Positions 9,240-20,774 of a stretch of DNA of 64,000 nucleotides are shown here, one piece after another. Numbering within the stretch: position 1 is the first letter of the stretch; every line of letters starts with the position of its first letter. Source of the DNA: Codonopsis lanceolata (taxonomy: Eukaryota; Streptophyta; Magnoliopsida; Asterales; Campanulaceae); NCBI GenBank assembly GCA_013146195.2, contig CM028378.1, positions 92,314,295 through 92,378,294 on the forward strand, written 5' to 3'. Position numbers and translations under genes: made by a program. The notes beneath the pieces are model-generated. The model was not told the origin of the DNA, did not search any database, and saw only the letters and a list, made by a program, of their open reading frames with translations.

Positions 9240-12038
9240 ACGACGCTCCTCGGGAATCTCGACATTAGGAAGAACCTGGTCTACCGTATTACCACCCCAC
9301 TGATACTGAAAGGTAGAGAACATATCATTAGACTCTGTGAACATCAGGTTCTCGTCGAGAGATGAAATAGACGGCCCCGGCCTGGCAGAAGCATCAGAAT
9401 GCTGCTTGGGTACGACATGAGCAGGAAAAGGGGGATGCAGCACTAATCTCAGGAAATCCTCATACGCCATCATTGGATAATCTGTTGCTGGCATAAGGTA
9501 TTTCGCCAGGTATTGATACCTGTTTGGCAGCCGATCGGGCTCTATCACCCAGAAGGGAGGCCAAGGAGGCACCACTGGAAGCACTAAAACGGACTGATGC
9601 TGACGGTTCACCCGCTCGCCCATGTATAAAGAATCCACCATAATGGAAACCATCAGTATCCTGCAGCGGCTGAGTCCCAAAGCAACTGCCTAATGCCCCT
9701 CCAAACCCTCCCAAGGAAGGAAGTGCACTGTACCAGGACTCGAGCTAACAATCCGTTCCAGCACTCGTTCCTTATCTTTGCAACCACCGTCCTGGGTCAA
9801 ATAAACCCTGTTATCATCAACATATTGGGACAAGTATGGAGGCTGGTGAACTCGCCGAATGAGAGGACCCGGCGAAAAATGAAAAAAAGGAGAAGGCTCA
9901 GACCTGCAAAAAAAAAATGTTGTCAATAAGAAAAAAAAAAGAGCAAAAAGAAAGTGTGTTGAAAAAAAATATATAATAAAAATAAAAAAACGAGTATACA
10001 TAAAAAAATAAAAAATAAAAAAACAACAAAAGCAGGAAAGGGCATATACCTCCCACGCCGGGGCAAATCCGTTCAAAGTTGGCGAATCATTCCGGCAGGC
10101 CCTATCCATAGAAGCATACAATTCGGCCAAACCTTCCTGTCCCCAATCATACGAAGGGATTTGCTCAAAATCTGCTAAACAAGCCAGGACGGAAACCCTC
10201 AGGGTGGTAGAGGAGTTGGCAAAGAGCGATGTGCCAAGAAAGAAAAATAAAAACGCTCTAGCCACTCGAGTCACGGCAGCTATATCATTCTCCGGCACCC
10301 GCCCGGCATTACTGAGAAGCCATCTCCGTACGCTGCCGATAAAAATCTCATCCGTCGATTTGAATTTCGGCTCAAAGCCCAGGAGGTCCACTACCTCCTC
10401 CCTACGCCGACGGAGAGTAAAGTCAGGAGCCAGGGTCTCCCCGATACTGGTAGGAATGCCCGTGATTGCGGCAAAGTCATACGGGTTCATGGTCGCCTCC
10501 CCCCAACTGAAATGGAAGGTATGGGTGGTGTCCCACCAGAAGTCCCTGAGCGCATCAAAGATAGGCAGATAGTTGGTGAAGTGACTGAAAGAATGCATGA
10601 AGGTACTAAAACCAGAGCCCTCCACCAAAAGTTGCACTGCCTTGGGCAACATGGCATAGATTTCCATAACATTGGCGCATGTTGCCCGCACCCTCATAAA
10701 TTCCCTGCGAATCTGAAAAAAAAAAAGGGAAAAAGGTAAGTCCACTATCCTTATATTTCCTTGTACAGTCCTTTAATAAATAAGTATGAATAGATAATAA
10801 ACATGTTGCATGCATTGTACTTTATGAATTATAAAAATGCAGCATGCTAAAAAAAATAATATATAATGATAATCATGATAATAATAACTTTTTATTCTTA
10901 ATGTAAATAAACGCTTACCATTTTTATATACACGTACATAAATGCACATGTAAATAAGCATTTAGTCTCTTTTGGTAAATAAATAAGAAAACAAAAAAAT
11001 CATTTTGATATAAATAAACATTTACCATTCTTAAAAAAATAATAATAAATAAATAAATAAACATTTATCATTCTTTTTTTAAAAAATGTGTACATATTGT
11101 AAATATATACCATATTCTTTTACATTCTTTCAAAAAAAAAGAGAGATTATATGTAATTATTTTGCATTTAAGTAAGTCATTTTTCATATCCTAGGCATCA
11201 TAGAATATGCATGTTAGACTGCATTTATCATGTACATAATAAAATAGGAAAATATACATGCATCATGTTAATAATCATCTCATAATTGTTCTGCATTACA
11301 TTTGTATCAAGTAAAGTAGTGCATGCATCCATCATGTGCATTTTATTGTCTAATAAGCTGCCACATGGGTACACTAAAAAGAAGATAAAATGCCGCCAAT
11401 CATGAAAATAAATACTCTCATGGCATTTACTATGTCCCTGCAGCATAAGCATGCATGAAAAATGAATTTAAGGGCATAAAATATATCTGTTTTGTCCCAT
11501 TTTTATCCAAAAATACGTTTCGGAAAATTTAAATTGTATTCCGAAAAGTATGTCTCGTGATTCTATTACATGCAAAAATATGTTTTAATGTAAAACATGT
11601 ATCATATAGCCTCATTTGCATTTATAATATAAATAATGCATAGTAGGGTCAAATAGTGACCACTAGTTCAATCATGCATCGCAAAAATAAATCATGTAAA
11701 TTTCATGCATCGTTACTTAATTGCATCATTTAGACATAAATAGGACATGCATATGCATCATTAATAAAGCCAGGAGTGCTCCAAAAGTTCCAAACAGTGC
11801 AGAAATTTAGCAGATCTGAAGTATATCCAGGAAAATCTAGAAAAAGAAAGAAACTTACATCGGTGGGAGGAAGATTGAACACGTGAGTATTCCGGTCTCG
11901 GAGAATATTGCCCCAGTCATCGGTAGAGTACCGATATTTGAGCTTATTCCGAATCAAGGGAGGAAACTCCTTCCTCCTTTCCTCAGATTCTGGGTGCATA
12001 GGAGCTTTCCCCTTCCTGGATCGAGAAGAAGATGCCAT
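9240..12038 (-). pseudogene. Plant mobile domain (PMD) gene, probable antisense extra ORF of a Tat-like gypsy element
   Basis: Exon 1 (12038-11859, MASSSRSRKGK to LPPTD, 60 codons) ends at a GTAAGT donor. Exon 2 (10712-10050, 221 codons) starts at a good CAG acceptor in phase and carries the PMD core: FMHSFSHFTNYLPIFDALRDFWW, HTFHFSWGEATMNPYDFAAITGI, RRWLLSNAG, RVARAFLFFFLGTSLFANSS, GLAELYASMDRACR. Exon 3 (from about 9903) gives PPYLSQYVDDNRVYLTQDGG and continues in one frame to about 9,240, with a single TAG at 9690-9692. Joining exons 2 and 3 at the obvious donor (10,049) is one base out of phase. A weaker GTGGGA donor would fit. PMD proteins include MAIN/MAIL1 and transposon-borne forms. 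Low-complexity intron 1 is 1,146 bp. Intact host gene versus decayed transposon ORF cannot be settled; I favour the latter. Confidence 0.7.
10713..11858 (-). other. Intron 1 of the PMD gene
   Basis: Bounded on the minus strand by GTAAGT (11,858) and a long T tract with CAG (10,713-10,715). The 1.1 kb is AT-rich with many ATGCATG-type strings and no domain. Frames inside it are not credible genes. Confidence 0.6.
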
Positions 12039-12249
12039 CTGCTAGACAAATCACTGAAATTGGCGAAGGAAAATTGAGAAAAGGAGCAAAAATAAGAATA
12101 AAAAGAAAAGAGGAAAGGCAGCAGTAACAATGGCGGAGGCTGGAGACGAAGGAGAAAAGAAGAGAAAAAGAAGGAAGGAGCAGTAGCTCCTTTCCTTCAT
12201 TTCCCGTCCACTATAAGGGAGGAAAAAGATTTTTTTCCTTTTCACCCCT

Positions 12250-13706
12250 CAGAAGTTTGGAGCTGCGGCACTTAAGTCCCCAAGTTCCAAAGTTTCCAAA
12301 ATGGTCCCTGAGCTTACCAAAGGGTTAACGAAGTCAATCCTGTTAACCAAAAACTTGACGGCCATCCATTCGAGGACAAAGAAAAAATAATATCCCCAGT
12401 AGGTCAGCCACGAAGTAAGCATATAAGAAAAAAAAATTCAAGTGGCAAAAGAAAGGGAAAAAAAAGAAAAAAAGAAAAGAAAAAAGGCAAAAGAAAGAAA
12501 AAGAAAAAAAATTAAAAAATTAAAAAAGAAAAGAAAAAAAATTAAAAAAAATAAAAAAAAAGAAAGAAAGAAAAAATAATAACAAAGTCCCCCACCTAAA
12601 AAGGCAAAAGTGGCAGACATGCCAAAATCAGCCGAATCCGCAGCAGCCACCCGAGCGCAAAAGGTAAGAAAGGTAAAGTATCCTTACCCTGACCCTACAA
12701 TAAACTTGTTTCTGAAAAGGTTTTGTTTTCAATAAAATAAAATAAAATAAAATAAAAACTCTTCCCAAAATAAGGCTTTGTTTCAAATAAAAGAAAAACT
12801 CTTTTTCAAAATGAGTTTTGTTTTCAAAAACACCAAAAAAAAAAAAAGATGAATATTTCAAAAACACAAAAAAGGTGAATATTTCAAAAAAAAAGATGAA
12901 TATTTCAAAAACCAAAAAAAAAAGATGAATATTTCAAAAACACAAAAAAAGAAGAATACTGAAAAAACAAAAAAAAAACAAAAAACAGAGAGAGAGAGAG
13001 AGAGAGAGGGGAAAAGGAAGGAAAAAGAACAATTTCTTTTCACAATTTTCGGAAAAACTTGAAGAAAGTATTCTTTGTCGTGCTCGACGATGGATTTTGA
13101 TCGGTCGAGTACAGTTTTCGGGAAATTTGAAAGTTTTCTTATTATGTTTGGAAACAAGGTATTGACCAGCCAGACACAATTTTGAAAATTCTTCTTAACA
13201 TATTTCGATGACAAGGTATTACCCAGTTGGAATATGGTTCCCGAAAAACATTCAAATCTTCATACCGTATTTGGCGGCCGCCCCCGACCGTTCCAATACG
13301 GCTTTTCGAAAAACACAAAAATCTTTTTCCTGTTTTGTTTTTGATCGGGTTTTGACCCGAAGAACATAACATCCTCATTTGGTTGTAGTTTAGGTTTTTG
13401 GCATGAACTACGTTTGGTCTGATTTCCTTTAATAAGGAATACGTAGGCAGCCTACACTAGTAGGTTCGACCATTAGAGCACTTCAAATTCATATCTGCTT
13501 AAAAACTACGATAACCTGTTATAACCGACTAAATATGTCTAGGTTATGGAGTTTGGATAGCATGATAAACTGTGCATTATAACTGTTACCTGTTGCATTT
13601 CTCTCCCATTTTAATTGAACGAAATTGAAGAGTCTATTGTTTATCAACGATGTTCGTCTACTCAGTAAGCCTTGGGTTACCCGTAAACTCCATCGTTGAG
13701 GGGCTC
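12250..13706 (+). other. Non-coding 3' region of a Tat-like gypsy element
   Basis: There is no credible ORF. A purine-only stretch (about 12,430-12,585) produces long Phe/Leu-rich frames on the other strand that are shadows. Near 13,439-13,470 the sequence ATACGTAGGCAGCCTACAC followed by GGTTCGACC resembles a block common upstream of the 3' LTR in Tat-lineage elements. TTGAGGGGC just before 13,707 is a candidate polypurine tract. An AATAAAATAAA run lies near 12,731. Confidence 0.5.
12845..12965 (+). repeat. Tandem ~30-bp A-rich repeats
   Basis: About five copies of a GATGAATATTTCAAAAAC unit separated by A tracts of varied length. Slippage-prone; no spacers. Confidence 0.85.
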
Positions 13707-15569
13707 TGTAGACACCCCAATTGCGTACCCCTGGTATATGAATTTTACATGTGATATCAAGAACTGTTCAAACTTAACAAATGTCAAGTTACAGGAGTCA
13801 AAAATGCGAAAGGCAAAGCAGGATGCGTAAAACAGTGAATTGCGAGGGGTGAAAGTGTCAAATTTGGAAGTTGAATAGGAGCTTGGCGCGGCCAAAAGAC
13901 AGGTTGGGCGCCGCGCCAAGAAAAGGATAAGTTGGCACCAAGGTCTTCACTGTAGCACTTAGACTTAACGCATTGTGCAACTCGCGAAGCCTGGTGTGCA
14001 ATCCAAGGAAGCAGGCTGAGAAATTTCAGAACCCCCAATGAGTCCTCCTTTCCTCCTATAAATTGAGGCTCTGGGCTCCCCATTTCGACACAGATTTTTC
14101 ATCCGAGAGAAACGCTGAAGGAAATTCTCTCTGCGTTCTTTCGAAGCGATATTTACGAGAGGTGCGAGATAGATGTGTGTAGCCCACTAAAGCTTCCAAA
14201 ACCCGTCCAAACTCCGCCAAAACTTAAATCCACCGGTTATAAGTGATCCCTAGCCTAGTAGTTAGGTATCCACCTTACTTCCCTGGCCAAAAAAATCCCA
14301 AAGTAAGCTGTTACTCTGCCCGAGTAATGAGCTAAAATACACAAGAACTAAGCCGTTATTCCGCCTAACCAAAAAGGCCAAAACCTTCCGAAATAAGCCT
14401 TCACTCTGCCCGAGTGAACGAGCCAAAGTTATCCAAAATAAGCAGTCACGCTGCCCAAATCAAAACAACAACAACAACAACAACAAAAAGACTCCCTCTC
14501 TCTGAAGGATAGAGTGAGCACACTACCGCTCTAAAAGGTAATAGCCTTTAAGAGCGTTTTATTTATTTACTTTCTTTTTTCGTTCATTTATTATTTATAA
14601 AGTTGTTATTTAAATCCGGCACAATGTAGTCAATATAAGCCGTAGTGTTGCCCGGATTAGAATAGGAAATATTATGTAAAAGAGCCATTTTTTTATTTAT
14701 TTTTTTGTAAAAGAGTCATTATAATGGCCAAATATTCTTAAATACATTTGTAACTATTGTAAGGAAATGGCTGCAAGTCCGTAAATAATGTAGCCACGGA
14801 TGTATTTGTTTTATTTTACTATCTTTTAATGTTTTATTTGTTTGCTAAATAAATATAACAATAAGCATGCTTTAGCCAAAAACTATTTTGAGACCGAAAG
14901 GGCGAGTTGGGTGCCTAGTACCTTCCCAACTCGTAACTTAGCCTCCGAACCCATTTCTATCTCTGGTTTTCTTTTTCTTTTTCTGGTTTTGCTTTATTTT
15001 TCTTTAAAATAAAGATGACGACTCTAAAAATTTTGGATCCAGTGGGGCCTCGCAACACTCATTCTTTGCACTTTTCTGTTTTCCTCTAAAAAAGGGAAAA
15101 TGAGAATGGAAGAGTGATGTATTCCCATATCCTGATATCCCCTAAAAAAGAGATAACTTGATGCGGGAAACCCAAAGCTCCCATAATGATCCGAAACGGC
15201 CATAAGACTATTTTTAATAAAATCCATATAGCTGGGCGCCCGCAATATCCTTTTTGCACTTTTCCGTTTTCCCTAAAAAAGGAAAATGAGAATGAAAGGG
15301 TAATGCATTCCCATATCCTGGTATCCCCTAAAAAAGGGATAATTTGATGCGGGAAACCACAAGTTCCCATATTGAATTAAAAATCCACTAAAGGCAACCG
15401 AGGCGCATTCCAACGCGCTATCGTAGACAACACTCCTCTCGCACTTTTGATTTCGTCTTCCCCTAAATAAGGGAGGGTGGAACGAGAGCAGTGGTGTCCC
15501 GCATCCGCACGTACGCCCACCCCTATCCAAGGGCGCGCGGGGCGCGGGCGCATGTCTCGGGAACCCACA
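13707..15569 (+). mobile_element. LTR (1,863 bp) of a Tat-like gypsy element
   Basis: Starts TGTAGACACCCCAATT and ends ACCCACA, with a nearly full-length relative at 16,762-18,525. It contains four degenerate AAGC(C/A)GTTA-type repeats (14,300-14,460), a CAA microsatellite (14,463-14,490), a GGATCCAGTGGGG block and two ~215-bp tandem units with CCCTAAAAAAGGG hairpins (15,030-15,400). The flanking pentamers (GGCTC and CCTAC) differ, so it is not a simple solo LTR. It is best read as the 3' LTR of an element whose body lies to the left, inserted into the copia element that resumes at 15,570. Confidence 0.8.
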
Positions 15570-16761
15570 CCTACCCTAACAATTCACGATGTACTATATG
15601 TTCCTTCTTTTAGATTCAATCTGCTGTCCATATCTAAGCTTCTTGCTTAAACTCATTACGTTGTTGAGTTTACTGAGTTCACCTGCACTTTCCAGGACCA
15701 GATGCAGAAGGTCATGGCTACTGGTGATCTTCAAAAGGGGTTGTTTCTGTTGAAGAGACATCAACCTAGTCCTAATCTGATTGGCAATGTTGCTGAAGTT
15801 CCTAGTAGTTTGACATCTGAACTTTGACACATAAGATTAGGGCATTCATCTCTTCATTCTTTGAAGAAGATTGATCAATTATCTCATGTTTTTCATTCCA
15901 AGACAATAAATGCTGATTGTATCTCATTTTGTTCTATATGTCTAATTGCTAAATAACACAAACTATCTTTTCCTACTAGTACTTCTTATAGTAATTCTTG
16001 TTTTGATCTCATTCATTGTGATCTTTGGGGACCATATAGAGTCCCAACTATGAAAGGTTGTAGATATTTTCTTACTATTGTAGATGATCATTCAAGGTGT
16101 GTTTGGACTTTCTTGCTTGCTACCAAATATCATCTATTCAGACTTTTATAGAATTTTGATGTCTATGTACATACTCAATTCCAAACCAGAATCAATGCTT
16201 TTAGGACAGATCATGGAACAAAATTTTTCAATCAAGAAGTAGTTCCCTTTCTCACAAACCTTGGTATCATGCATCAGTCTTCTTGTCATATCACACCACA
16301 GCAAAATGGTGTTGTAGAAAGAAAACACAAACAATTACTTGAAATGACTAGGGCTTTAAGATTCCAGGCAGGACTTCCCAAACATTTCTGGGGTTATTGT
16401 CTTCTTACTGCCACATATTTGATAAATAGACTTCCTACTAGTGCCACACATTTTCAAATTCCATATGAAATCCTACATCATACCAAAGTTGACTATTCCC
16501 ACTTGAGGTCCTGTGGATGTTTATGTTATGCTTCAGTTTATCAGTCAGACAAACTAGAACCTAGAGCCATCAAATCTATATTTCTTGGCTATCCTCCTGG
16601 TCACAAGGGATATCTTCTTTATAATCTGGCCACAAAGTCTGTTTTCATTAGTAGGCATGTCATTTTTCATGAACACATGTTCCCTTTTGAATCTCAATCA
16701 ACATCTACACCATTTCCTATTCTTGCAGAGACTTCTGTTCCTTGACCGGTAGATGACCCTC
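15570..16761 (+). pseudogene. Copia element 1, left part: protease C-terminus to integrase
   Basis: The sequence begins inside the protease (HDVLYVPSF, FNLLSISKL), then the GAG-pre-integrase domain (LGHSSLHSLKKIDQL, CSICLIAK) and the integrase core with the Asp-Asp-Glu triad visible (HCDLWGP; FRTDHGTKF near 16,204; PQQNGVVERKH near 16,300). Nonsense codons occur at 15,648 (TAA), 15,825 (TGA, where family members have Trp before HxRLGH) and in AK-stop-HKLSF near 15,954, besides frame breaks around 16,145. It is cut on the left by the LTR at 15,569 and interrupted on the right by the solo LTR at 16,762. Confidence 0.9.
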
Positions 16762-18525
16762 TGTAGACACCCCAATTTCATACCCCTGATGTGTGACTCG
16801 GGCATGTGATATCAAGAACTGCTTAAACTTAACAAATGTCAAGTTACAGGAGTCAAAAATGCGAAAGGCAAAGCAGGATGCGCAAAACAGTAAAATGCGA
16901 GGGATAAAAGTGACAATTTTGAAACTCAAATAGTAGCTTGGCGCGGCCAAAAGGCTCATCTGGCGCCGCGCCAGGAGAAGGTGTATTCCACGCCAAGGAT
17001 GCTACAGTCCCACTCCCAATTAATGCATTGTACAAGACTCAAAGGCTGGTGTACAAGAAATGTTAACGTACTGAAGGGATTTTTAATCCCCGATATATCC
17101 CTTCGTCCACCTATAAATAAGAGTGTTAGGGCTCACTTCTGAAGTCAGAGGAGAGATCACAAAGAAACACTCAAGGTTTTTCTCTGCGTTGTTATAACGC
17201 TGAGATTAGTGAGTGAAGTGAGATAGGTAGTGGTTAGCCCATAAAGCTTTGAAACCCTACCCAAACTCCGTCAAACCAAATATCCACCGGTTAAAAGTGA
17301 TCCCTAGCCTTTTAGTTAGGTATCCACCTTACTTCCCCGGCCCAAAAACCATAAAGTAAGCAGTTACTCTTCCCGAGTAAGAAGGCCGAAAACACCCAAA
17401 ATAAGTCGTTATTCCGCCCAATCAAAAAGGTCAAAACAACCACAAATAAGCCGTCATTTTGCCCAAGTGAGCGAGCCACAACCACCAAAAATAAGTAGTC
17501 ACTCTGCCCAAATCACGATAACCACAACAACAACAACAACAACAACAGCAACAACAACAGCAAAAAAGACTCCCTCTCCCTGAAGGACAGAGCGGGCACA
17601 TCCCGCTCTAAAAGGTAATAGCCTTTAAGGGCGTTATTTTTTTTAATAAAGTTTTTCTTTAAATCCGACCCAATGTAGAAAATATAAGCCGTTGTGCTGC
17701 CCGGATTTAGTTAGAAAATACTATGTAAAAGAGCCGTTATAATGGCAAAATATTTTTAAATATATCTGTAATTATTGTAAGGAGATGGTTGCAAGTCCAT
17801 AAATAATGTAGCCGCGAATGTATTTGCTTTTTATTTCATGTCTTTAAATGATTTTTTTATTTCCTAAATAAATATAACAAAAAGCATACTTTAGCCAAAA
17901 ACCACTTTTGAGACCGAAAATGCGAGTTGGGTGCCTAGCACCTTCCCATTTCGTAAATTAGCCTCCGAACCCGTTTTATAATCTCTGGTTTTTCTTTTTT
18001 TGGTTTTGCTTTATTTTTGCCTTAAAATAAAGATGACGACTCTATAAAACATTTTGGATCCAGTGGGGCCTCGCAACACTCCTTTCTTGCACTTTTCCGT
18101 TTTCCCCTAAAAAAAGGTGCGAGAAACCCAAAGCACCCATAGTGATCCGAAATAGGCCATAAGGCTATTTTTATAAAATCCATAGTGGGGGCATCGCAAC
18201 ATCCTTTCTTGCACTTTTCTGTTTTCCCCTAAAAAAGGGAAAATGGGAATGAAAGGGTGACGCATTCTCATATCATGGTATCCCCAAAACAAGGGATAAC
18301 TTGATGCGGGAAACCCAAAGTTCCCATATTGGATCAAAAATCCACTAAAGTCAACCGAGGCGCATTCCAACGCGCTATTTTAGACAACACTCTTCTCGCA
18401 CTTTTAATTTCGTTTTCCCCTAAACAAGGGAGGATGGAATGAGAGCAGTGGTATCCCGCATCCGCACATACGCGCACCCCTATCCAAGGGCGCGCGGGGC
18501 GCGGGCGCAGTCCGGGCAACCCATA
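16762..18525 (+). mobile_element. Solo LTR (1,764 bp) inserted in copia element 1
   Basis: Starts TGTAGACACC and ends ACCCATA. It is flanked by the perfect 5-bp target duplication CCCTC (16,757-16,761 and 18,526-18,530), and copia sequence resumes on both sides. It is collinear with the LTR at 13,707-15,569. A solo LTR forms when the two LTRs of an inserted element recombine and delete the body. Confidence 0.92.
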
Positions 18526-20400
18526 CCCTCCTTCCACTACTTCTGTTCCACCTACACCTCCACCATCTGTTCCCTATGAATCCATTCATGTTCCACCTCC
18601 ACCTCCAGTAGATGACCCTCCTTCCATTACTTCTATTCCACCTCCACCTCCACCATCTGATCCCAATGAATCCATTCATGTTTCTCCCATGCCTAATCCT
18701 TTTTCATCTTCTACATCACCTACACCTGTTCCTCCTCCCATTCTTCTCAGAAAATCTACCAGGACCAAGACACCATCTGTCTTGTTCAAGGATTTTGTCA
18801 TGCCTTCAGTTCATAAGCCTAAGCTTCCACCTCATACTTCTTTCATCAATGCACTAGACAGTCATGTAGAACATGTTTCTTATACTCAAGCAGTTAAGAG
18901 CCAGGAATGGATTGGTGTAATGAAAAAGGAATTAGCAGCCCTGGAAGCTAATAATACCTGGCAGGTTGTACCATTACCACCTGGTAAGAAATCTGTGGGT
19001 TGTAAGTGGGTCTACAAGGTTAAATACCATGCAGATGGAAGTGTGGAAAGGTACAAAACCAGGTTGGTGGAAAAGGGATATACTCAGTCAGAGGGAATTG
19101 ACTATCAGGAGACTTTTTCCCATGTTGCTAAAATGGTGTCCGTTAGAACTCTTCTTGCTCTTGCAGCAACAAAGGATTGGGAGGTCCACCAATTAGACGT
19201 TAATAACACTTTTCTACATGGGGATCTCAATGAGGAGGTTTATATGTCCCTCCAGGTTATACAGTTGGTCAGTCTAAGGGCATGGTTTGCAAGTTGCAAA
19301 AGTCTCTTTATGGTCTCAAACAAGCTTCAAGGCAATGGTTTGCCAAGCTTACTAAATCTCTTCTGCAGATTGGGTTTGTTCAATCACATGTTGATTACTC
19401 TATGTTCACTCTAGTTAAATACAACTCTTTTACTGCCATGCTTGTGTATGTGGATGACATAATTGTCACAGGAAATGACCCTAATGCTATTGCTTCCCTC
19501 AAACATTTTCTGGATGCCAAGTTTAGTACCAAGAACTTAGGCCCTATTAAATATTATTTGGGGATTGAGGTCTCTAAATCCTCACAAGGGTTTCATCTAT
19601 GTCAAAGAAAATATGCCCTGGATCTGATTGCCACTGCAGGCCTCAAGGATGCCAAGCCTTTATCTATTCCTCTAGACCCCAATGAAAAACTCCTCTTTTC
19701 TGTGGGAGAACCATTTTCTGATCCTAGCTTCTACAGGTAGTTAGTTGGGAAAATGTTATACCTTACCATCACAAAACCTGATGTTGCCTATGCAGCTCAT
19801 GTCCCCAGTCAGTTTGTTCATGCCCTAACTACAGTCCATCTCAAATCCTTATTGAGAGTGTTGAGATACGTTAAATCCTCACCAGGACTTGGTCTCTTCC
19901 TATCCTCCATCAATGATTTTAGACTCAGGGCCTATTGTGATAGTGACTGGGGTGGCAATCCAAATGACAGAAAATCTGTTACAGGGTATTGTCTTATGCT
20001 TGGTGATTCTTTGTTGTCTTGGCTGTCCAAGAAGCAATCTGTGACTGCTAGGTCATCTGCTGAGGCAGAATACAGAGCCTTAGCTACTGTCAGCAGTGAA
20101 GTCTTGTGGCTTCATGCCCTTCTCAAGGATCTGCAGATTCATATTCCTCTTCCTGTACCTGTAGACTGTGATAGCTCAGCTACTATAGCCATAGCCTCCA
20201 ATCCAGTATACCATGCTAGGACTAAACATATTGAATTGGACTGCTATTTTGTCAGAGAGAAGGTTCAGCAAGGTCTTCTGAAGCCTCTCTATATTCGTTC
20301 AAAACTACAAGTTGTTGATATCTTCACAAAATCACTTGGAAAGGTTCCCCATTATTTCCTTTTGTCCAAGTTGAAAGTGTTTCTTTACCTCCACTTTTAA
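18526..20400 (+). pseudogene. Copia element 1, right part: linker, reverse transcriptase, RNase H
   Basis: A proline-rich linker with a tandemly repeated ~80-bp segment (18,535-18,690) is followed by RT: SQEWIGVMKKELAALEANNT, WVYKVKYHADGSVERYK, HQLDVNNTFLHGDL, then a one-base frame shift near 19,255, LYGLKQASRQW, the intact YVDD box (19,446-19,457) and LGPIKYYLGIEV. RNase H follows (LRAYCDSDWGG, KKQSVTARSSAEAEYRA, TKHIELDCYFVRE). A TAG at 19,738 sits where relatives have Gln (YR-stop-LVGK). The element would have been autonomous but is now dead. Confidence 0.92.
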
Positions 20401-20416
20401 CTTGTGGGAGGGGTAT

Positions 20417-20774
20417 TGACAGTATTGATGCTGAAGTTCATAATGTTAGCAGCAGAATTCATCCCATAAAGAGAGATCTGCAGAGATTATTGAGAGTGAT
20501 CAAGGTTCCTTTCATTGATGTTTGGAGATAACACACAAGGCTAATTTTATTAAAGGGTTATTAATGTATTTTAGCTAATTGTTCTGTTATCTTTTAGGAC
20601 AAGGGCATAGTTGTAATATGTTGTATAACAGATAGTTAGTGGGAGTTAAACATTAGTATTTAGTGACTTTCCCCCACGAATTGTAAACAGATTGTTAAGA
20701 TCAAATATACAAAAAACCCTTGTCCAAATCTTCTTCTCTCAAAGTTTTCACCTATGCTATTTACAAGACTAACA
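20417..20774 (+). mobile_element. 3' LTR of copia element 1 (right end approximate)
   Basis: A purine tract GTGGGAGGGG (20,404-20,413) just after the RNase H stop is a polypurine tract. The LTR then starts TGACAGTATTGATG. The right end is uncertain (TTTACA at 20,765 or ACTAACA at 20,774) because the 5' LTR is not in the window for comparison. Confidence 0.6.

Noticed and set aside
5640..12038. Single intact retroelement running from PMD to integrase on the minus strand
   Set aside because: Considered, but the LTR at 13,707 and the 13,439 motif are oriented plus, gag is absent, and the Athila part has no LTR; kept only as an alternative in the findings.
12845..12965. CRISPR-like array
   Set aside because: Repeats are A-rich and variable, with no unique spacers, in a plant nuclear context; the repeats at 3,065-3,250 fail for the same reason.
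12438..13214. Long Phe/Leu-rich frames on the minus strand
   Set aside because: They are shadows of a purine-only tract and A-rich tandem repeats on the plus strand; composition is extreme and there is no domain.
18404..18679. Minus-strand frame with RWWRWRWN repeats
   Set aside because: It is the antisense of the Pro-codon repeat in the copia linker plus the GC-rich end of the solo LTR.
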